From: Haloprofundus salinisoli
Lineage (GTDB): Archaea > Halobacteriota > Halobacteria > Halobacteriales > Haloferacaceae
NCBI RefSeq assembly: GCF_020097815.1
Contig: NZ_CP083663.1
Span: 1,860,001-1,924,000 of the forward strand
Direction of reading: 5' to 3'
DNA: 64,000 nt
Shown: piece after piece, positions 59,722 through 64,000 of the stretch
Position numbering within the stretch: the stretch's first letter is position 1
Layout: every line of letters starts with the position of its first letter
Program-made: the position numbers and the translations under genes
The notes under the pieces: model-generated
Told to the model about the DNA's origin: nothing
Database searches by the model: none
What the model saw: only the letters and a program-made list of their open reading frames with translations

Positions 59722-59985
59722 CTACGCCGCGTCGTCGTTGCGTTCCATGTAGTCGCGCGCCGCCGAGAGCGCGCCGTCGAAGTCGGTCGATTCGTCCGTC
59801 AGCGGCGTCCGGTGCGACGCGCCGAGTTCGCTGCGCGGGACGGCGTACGCGGTCCAGCCGTCGTCTTCGCGGGCGCAGACGACGCGCTCGTCTGCGCCGA
59901 GCCACGAGCGGACGTCGTCGTCGTTCTCCTCGGGCGTCCACCCGGGTGGCGAGTCCTCGTCGGAGTGGTCGGTGGGGGAACTCAT
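59722..59985 (-). CDS. Small acidic haloarchaeal protein
   Basis: An 87-residue acidic protein (MSSPTDHSDEDSPPGWTP...). The VCAREDDGWTAYAVP segment suggests a small beta-sheet domain, and RDYMERND a final helix. No family recognised. The ATG at 59985 is preferred; an ATG at 60015 is also possible. It is divergent from the HTH zinc-ribbon regulator. Confidence 0.55.
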   Translation of the reverse strand: MSSPTDHSDEDSPPGWTPEENDDDVRSWLGADERVVCAREDDGWTAYAVPRSELGASHRTPLTDESTDFDGALSAARDYMERNDDAA

Positions 59986-60085
59986 CGCGGGCGAGTGGGC
60001 AGTCTCCAGATGCATAGCTGTTCGTCGACTGGTCGACGGACGCTCCGCTGAAGCGAACTTCAGTAACGGTTCCGAGGGGCGCAAC

Positions 60086-60092
60086 CGTTTTG
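60086..60092 (+). promoter_or_regulatory. TATA box of the HTH zinc-ribbon gene
   Basis: CGTTTTG is centred about 28 nt before the ATG at 60117, the spacing expected for a leaderless start. Confidence 0.45.
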
Positions 60093-60116
60093 CCCTGGGC
60101 ATCGAAAGAGGTTGAC

Positions 60117-61037
60117 ATGAGTCACCCTGCCGGGAGCGAGTCGGCAGTCCCCGAAAACGACGCCGGTATCACCCCCGCCGAAGCGTTCGCCCTCCTCGGC
60201 AACGACACGCGAATCGAGATTCTCCAGGCGCTCTTAGAGGAGGATGGGTCCGAGGAACCGGTGCCGTTCTCGGAACTGTACGAGCGCGTCGACATCGACG
60301 ACAGCGCCCACTTCAACTACCATCTCAAGAAACTCACCGACCACTTCGTCCGGCGGACCGACGAGGGGTACGCCTTTCGCTACCCCGGTCGGAAGGTCGT
60401 TCGCGCCGTCTTCGCGGGGACGTTCACCGACCGCGCCGAGTTGGATCCGTTCGACGCCGACGGCGACTGTTACGACTGCGGCGGCGACCTCCAGGCGTGG
60501 TACGCCGAGGAACGGCTCGCCATCGCCTGCGGCGACTGCGGGGCGATACACGTCAGCTACCCCTTCCCGCCGGGCGGGCTGGACGACCGGTCGCCCGAGG
60601 AGTTGCTGCAGGCGTTTCACCACCACGTCCGCCACCACTACTGTCTCGCCGCCGACGGCGTCTGCCCCGAGTGCATGGGGAAGATGGAGACGACGCTCTC
60701 GCGGGAGACGGAGTTTCCGGGCCTCGACGTGCAGGTGGCCCACGAGTGCCGCCGGTGTCACAACCGCCTGCGCTCTGCCGTCGGCCTCAACCTGCTCGAC
60801 AACGCCGACGTGATGACGTTCCACGCCGAACGCGGCGTCGATCTGAGCACCCGCCCGTTCTGGACGCTCCCGTGGTGTGTCAGCGACGAGCACACCGAAA
60901 TCGTCTCCTGTGACCCGCTGGAGATTCGCCTCGACGTTCCCTGTGGCGACGATTCGATGTGTATCGTCCTCGACGACTCGCTGAACGTCCTCGACGTCGA
61001 CGGGTGCGCTCGCCCCGTCGGCGTGGTGGAAGAGTAG
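60117..61037 (+). CDS. ArsR-type winged-helix regulator with zinc-binding C-terminal domain
   Basis: A 306-residue DNA-binding protein. An ArsR-like winged helix (about 14-100) reads AFALLGNDTRIEILQALLE and HFNYHLKKLTDHFVRR. It is followed by a zinc region with CYDCGGD, CGDCGA, CPECMG and CRRCHN pairs, then a beta-rich domain. This DUF7351-like architecture is common among haloarchaeal regulators. The ligand is unknown. It diverges from the small acidic protein gene. Confidence 0.83.
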   Translation: MSHPAGSESAVPENDAGITPAEAFALLGNDTRIEILQALLEEDGSEEPVPFSELYERVDIDDSAHFNYHLKKLTDHFVRRTDEGYAFRYPGRKVVRAVFAGTFTDRAELDPFDADGDCYDCGGDLQAWYAEERLAIACGDCGAIHVSYPFPPGGLDDRSPEELLQAFHHHVRHHYCLAADGVCPECMGKMETTLSRETEFPGLDVQVAHECRRCHNRLRSAVGLNLLDNADVMTFHAERGVDLSTRPFWTLPWCVSDEHTEIVSCDPLEIRLDVPCGDDSMCIVLDDSLNVLDVDGCARPVGVVEE

Positions 61038-61157
61038 CCGAGTCGACGGTCCACACCACTCGAAGAGCCGGTATGTGCGCTCCGAGCGTACTCTCGGATA
61101 CGTTCGACGATGGGGCCCGGACCCAATAGCTACGTACGAGGGTCCCGTTCTCTCTGT

Positions 61158-61217
61158 ATGACAGGTTTGTCGGCAACGTTGTTCGTCGCGGCAGAAGGCG
61201 GTCGGTACCGTGGCTGA
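61158..61217 (+). CDS. Possible 19-aa upstream open frame overlapping the FNT start
   Basis: An ATG at 61158 lies about 29 nt after a TATA-like stretch (ATAGCTAC around 61125-61132), so it may be the leaderless start of the mRNA. It reads 19 codons and stops at TGA (61215-61217), 8 nt inside the FNT gene that starts at GTG 61210. It could couple or control translation of the channel. Confidence 0.35.
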   Translation: MTGLSATLFVAAEGGRYRG

Positions 61218-62022
61218 ACCCGACGGCCGCGAGACATCAGTACGATTCTTCGGCGGCCAGACACCGGTGCGAGACATCCTCGAAACGCAGATCGAGGAGG
61301 GGTTACACGAGATCAACCGCGAACCCGACGGTCTCTTCCTCTCGGGGCTGTCGGCGGGGCTTGACATCGGCTTCGGCCCGCTTCTGATGGCCGTCGTGCT
61401 CACGCTCTCGGCGGGTAGCTACGGCGACCTGCCGACCGAGTTGCTGCTCGCTAGCGCGTACTCAATCGGCTTCATCTTCGTCGTCCTCGGCCGGTCGGAG
61501 CTGTTCACCGAACACACGACGCTCGCGGTGCTCCCCGTCATCGACGGACAGGCCTCGTTCGCCGAACTCGGTCGACTCTGGACGGTGATATTCGTGAGCA
61601 ACGTGCTCGGTGGATTGGTGTTCACCGCGTTCGCCGTGACCGTCATCCCCGACATCGGCGTCGCGCGCCCCGAGTCGTTCATCGTCGTCGCGGAGAAACT
61701 CGTCCACCACAGCACTTGGGGGATGTTCCTGTCGGCCGTTCTCGCGGGGTGGCTGATGGGGTTACTCTCGTGGCTCGTCACCGCCGCCCAGAGCACGACG
61801 GGCCGTATCCTCATTATCTGGCTCGTGACGGCCGCTATCGGCATCCTCCACCTGCCGCACTCCATCGCGGGCAACGTCGAAGTGTTGTTTGGCCTGTTTC
61901 TCGGCCCCGAGATAACGCTCGCCGATTACGCGCGGTTCCTCGTCCTTGCGACGGTCGGCAACGTCATCGGCGGGTCCGTGTTCGTCGCGCTGCTCAAGTA
62001 CGGCCACGCCAGCCGAGGATAG
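61210..62022 (+). CDS. Formate/nitrite transporter (FNT) family channel
   Basis: A 270-residue membrane protein with six helices (about 42-62, 78-96, 118-140, 163-184, 199-220 and 238-260). The central KLVHHSTWGMFLSAVLAGWLMGLLSW segment and the FGLFLGPEI helix fit the YfdC-like branch of the FNT family, which carries small monovalent anions such as formate or nitrite. The start is the GTG at 61210, which overlaps a short upstream open frame. No formate or nitrite enzyme gene is near. Confidence 0.87.
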   Translation: MAEPDGRETSVRFFGGQTPVRDILETQIEEGLHEINREPDGLFLSGLSAGLDIGFGPLLMAVVLTLSAGSYGDLPTELLLASAYSIGFIFVVLGRSELFTEHTTLAVLPVIDGQASFAELGRLWTVIFVSNVLGGLVFTAFAVTVIPDIGVARPESFIVVAEKLVHHSTWGMFLSAVLAGWLMGLLSWLVTAAQSTTGRILIIWLVTAAIGILHLPHSIAGNVEVLFGLFLGPEITLADYARFLVLATVGNVIGGSVFVALLKYGHASRG

Positions 62023-62247
62023 GAAAGTCGCGCCGAGAGGGTCGGACGGTGATTCCGGCGTCGCCCGATGAGCGCCCGCGAGAACGGGAGCCGAAGCGTC
62101 TACGGGAACGAGACCGAGACGAGCAGGGCGTACTCGCCTCGGGATGTCAGGCCGCACCTCTCTGGTAGGGAGGCCGAAGAAAGAACGCTGTGGCTCGATA
62201 GTCGAAAAGCAGGAGAGCGTCTCTCTCCCTCGATAGCGGGACCGAGG

Positions 62248-63819
62248 TTATCGACCGTCGAACACCACGTCGCCGTCGACGACGGTCATCGCCACGCCGA
62301 GCTCTCGAATCGCCTCCGACCGCTCCCACGGCGACCCGTCGAGCACGGTCAGGTCGGCGCGTTTGCCGACCTCGACGCTTCCCAGCCGTTCTTCGTCGAA
62401 TCCGGCGTACGCTGCGCCGAGCGTGTACGCCCGAAGCGCCTCGGTGACACTCAGACGCTGGCTCTCGGCGGGCGCGTTGACCGCCCAGTGAACGCCCAAT
62501 AGCGGGTCCAGCGGCATGCAGTCGGAGCCGAACGCAAGCGGCGCGCCCGCGTCGAGCAGCGCCGGGTAGCGGTTCGTCTCCGTCCGCCGGTCGCCCAGCC
62601 GAGCGTCGTACAGCCCGCCTTCGCCGGCCCACTTCAGGAAGTTCGGCTGGACGGAGGCGACGACACCCATCTCGCCGAACCGCTCGATGGCCTCGTCGGA
62701 GGCGAGTTCGACGTGCTCGACGCGGTGGCGCATCGCCCCCGGGTTCTCGGTCGCCGCGTAGGCGTCCAGCACGGCGTCGATAGCCTCGTCGCCGATGGCG
62801 TGGGCGGTCACCTGGAACCCGGCGTCGTCGGCGCGGGCGACGATGTCGCCCAGTTCCTCGGGGTCGACGACCCACTGACCGGTCGCACTCTCGTCGTCGC
62901 TGTACGGTTCGGAGAGTTTCGCGGTTCGACCGCCGAAACTCCCGTCGGTGTAGCTCTTTATCGCGCCCGTCCGGACCATTTCGCTGCCGTGGTTCGTCCG
63001 TAGACCCGTCTCGCAGAGCGCGTCGAGGTGGTCGGCCCAGTAGTTGATTCTGACGCGCAGCGAGAGCTCGGCGGCGAGGTCCATCTCCCGGTACATCTGC
63101 GGCGCGTGCGAGCGCCGGACCATGTCGTGGACGCCCGTGACGCCGAGTTCGTTGGCCCGGCGCTGTGCGGCGTCGAGCAGTTCGCGCATCTCCGCGGCGT
63201 CGGGTTCGACCGCCTCGAACACCGGGTCGACGGCCTCCTCGACGACGACGCCGGTCGGGTCGCCGCCCTCGGTGTGGACGTCACCGTCGGGCATCCGGCC
63301 GCGACAGCGGTCGAGCGCGACGGAGTTCAGCGACGCGACGTGCATGTCCTCGCGGAAGGCGACCACCGGCCGGGAGTCGGAGACGGCGTCGAGGTCCTCG
63401 CGGGTGAGATAGCGCGACTCCGACCACGTGCTCTCGTCGTAGCCGTAGCCTTGAATCCAGTCGTCGCCGCCTCCCTCGGACCCGGCCTCGGCGGCCCGCT
63501 CGCGGAGGCGGTCGACGGCCTCCGCCGGTCCCGACGCCCCCGAGAGGTTCGCGTGGACGAGGTAGCGGCCGGTCATCGAGAGGTGGACGTGCGCGTCGAC
63601 GAAGCCGGGGAGGACGACCCGACCGTCGAGGTCGACGACTTCGGTCTCGGCTCCGGCGAGGAACTCCACGTCGTACGTGGAGCCGAGTCGGACGAGCTCG
63701 CCGTCTCGGACGGCGAGCGCTTCGTACACCTCGTCGGCGTCGCCGGCGGCGGCTCCGTCGGCACCGACGAGGCTGTGGACCTCCGCGTTCACGAGGAGGA
63801 GGTCTGCTGCTTCGGTCAT
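62248..63819 (-). CDS. YtcJ-like amidohydrolase (metal-dependent)
   Basis: A 523-residue amidohydrolase of the YtcJ/amidohydrolase-3 family. DAHVHLSMTG holds the first metal ligands, then HAIGDEAI and HRVEHVE, and FGSDCMPL the catalytic Asp. The N- and C-terminal strands form the usual composite beta-domain (LPGFVDAH and VGKRADLTVLD). The substrate is unknown (imidohydrolase or exoamidase). The ATG at 63819 is a natural start. The 225-nt gap before FNT holds no gene that I can see. Confidence 0.9.
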   Translation of the reverse strand: MTEAADLLLVNAEVHSLVGADGAAAGDADEVYEALAVRDGELVRLGSTYDVEFLAGAETEVVDLDGRVVLPGFVDAHVHLSMTGRYLVHANLSGASGPAEAVDRLRERAAEAGSEGGGDDWIQGYGYDESTWSESRYLTREDLDAVSDSRPVVAFREDMHVASLNSVALDRCRGRMPDGDVHTEGGDPTGVVVEEAVDPVFEAVEPDAAEMRELLDAAQRRANELGVTGVHDMVRRSHAPQMYREMDLAAELSLRVRINYWADHLDALCETGLRTNHGSEMVRTGAIKSYTDGSFGGRTAKLSEPYSDDESATGQWVVDPEELGDIVARADDAGFQVTAHAIGDEAIDAVLDAYAATENPGAMRHRVEHVELASDEAIERFGEMGVVASVQPNFLKWAGEGGLYDARLGDRRTETNRYPALLDAGAPLAFGSDCMPLDPLLGVHWAVNAPAESQRLSVTEALRAYTLGAAYAGFDEERLGSVEVGKRADLTVLDGSPWERSEAIRELGVAMTVVDGDVVFDGR

Positions 63820-63935
63820 GGTGGTCGTGGGGCGGGCGAACGGCAAAATCGTTCGGGAAGCGGGCGTTGGGTCGAGCGACGGCGCTCCGTTCTACTGTGC
63901 CGACGCTGATGGACGGCCAGCGATAGACGAGACCG

Positions 63936-64000
63936 TCACACGCCGCTCGGTGTACGCGCTCCGGCGTCGCCCACCCACTCGTATCCCTCGGAACGCTCCC
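63936..64000 (-). CDS. Possible C-terminal end of a gene entering from the right
   Basis: On the minus strand the last 65 bases read as 20 residues, ERSEGYEWVGDAGARTPSGV, then TGA at 63936-63938, with haloarchaeal codon use. That is too short to identify. It would be the end of a gene upstream of the amidohydrolase on the same strand. Confidence 0.35.
   Translation of the reverse strand, partial: ERSEGYEWVGDAGARTPSGV

Noticed and set aside
1-64000. CRISPR array, insertion sequence, integrase or attachment site
   Set aside because: No spaced repeat array, no transposase or integrase motif and no long terminal inverted repeats were seen; the only tRNA has no duplicated 3' end nearby that I could find.

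Overview
The window is chromosomal DNA from a haloarchaeon. The evidence is a GC-rich sequence with acidic proteins (Asp/Glu excess, few Lys), many leaderless genes with a TATA element about 25-30 nt before ATG or GTG, and archaeal or haloarchaeal marker genes: CetZ, transcription factor S, archaeosine synthesis, two-subunit GMP synthase, the siroheme route to heme, coenzyme F420 synthesis and DUF5802. The order CetZ - cofC - cofG suggests a Haloferacales relative, but the genus is an inference. There is no sign of a plasmid, phage or CRISPR array, and no intact insertion sequence. Most of the window looks like core chromosome.

Layout. 1-2000: end of a VanZ-like gene, a repeat-containing lipoprotein and a broken paralogue beside it. 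2070-6900: archaeosine radical-SAM enzyme and purine genes (purS-purQ, purU, purC). 7100-10600: response regulator, PstS-like lipoprotein and Cache-type histidine kinase. 10976-18000: F420 genes cofH, cofG and cofC, an MscS channel, then CetZ overlapping a membrane-anchored secreted protein. 18200-25700: NAD(P)-binding protein, thymidylate kinase, a lipoprotein of lower GC, a lone E1-alpha dehydrogenase subunit, an M48 protease, and TrkA between two stand-alone RAM-domain proteins. 25800-31600: ATP-grasp enzyme, HTH protein, flavin monooxygenase, ABC exporter, a candidate structured RNA and tRNA-Leu(UAA). 31700-35700: ferredoxin, GNAT enzymes, fused siroheme decarboxylase and a TrpD-like protein. 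35800-43300: two metallohydrolases, a cyclophilin with two possible starts, DUF5802, a Vms1/VLRF1-type release factor, and a dgcN-dgcA-like pair. 43300-50600: membrane protein, PspA, TFS, and a cluster of a RecA-fold ATPase with a broken P-loop, a coiled-coil zinc-ribbon protein, a Cys/His protein and a beta-RFAP-synthase-like GHMP protein. 50600-53600: pyrG-guaAb-DUF7126. 53800-64000: PHP hydrolase, reductases, E1-alpha/E1-beta pair, an HTH zinc-ribbon regulator, FNT channel and YtcJ-type amidohydrolase.

Functional themes are nucleotide synthesis (purSQUC, guaAb, pyrG, tmk), F420 supply for redox enzymes such as the LLM-type monooxygenase family, heme synthesis with a ferredoxin nearby, cell shape (CetZ), envelope stress (PspA, MscS, M48) and potassium control (TrkA plus RAM proteins).

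The less ordinary items are a candidate structured RNA at 30966-31057 with its own promoter; three small genes that appear frameshifted (1608-1728, 31680-31791, 57339-57592); the degenerate-ATPase/zinc-protein cluster at 46317-49695; the PstS/kinase/regulator group without a transporter; the dual-start cyclophilin; and several promoter palindromes. All calls come from reading the sequence. No database search was run, and family names rest on recognised motifs.
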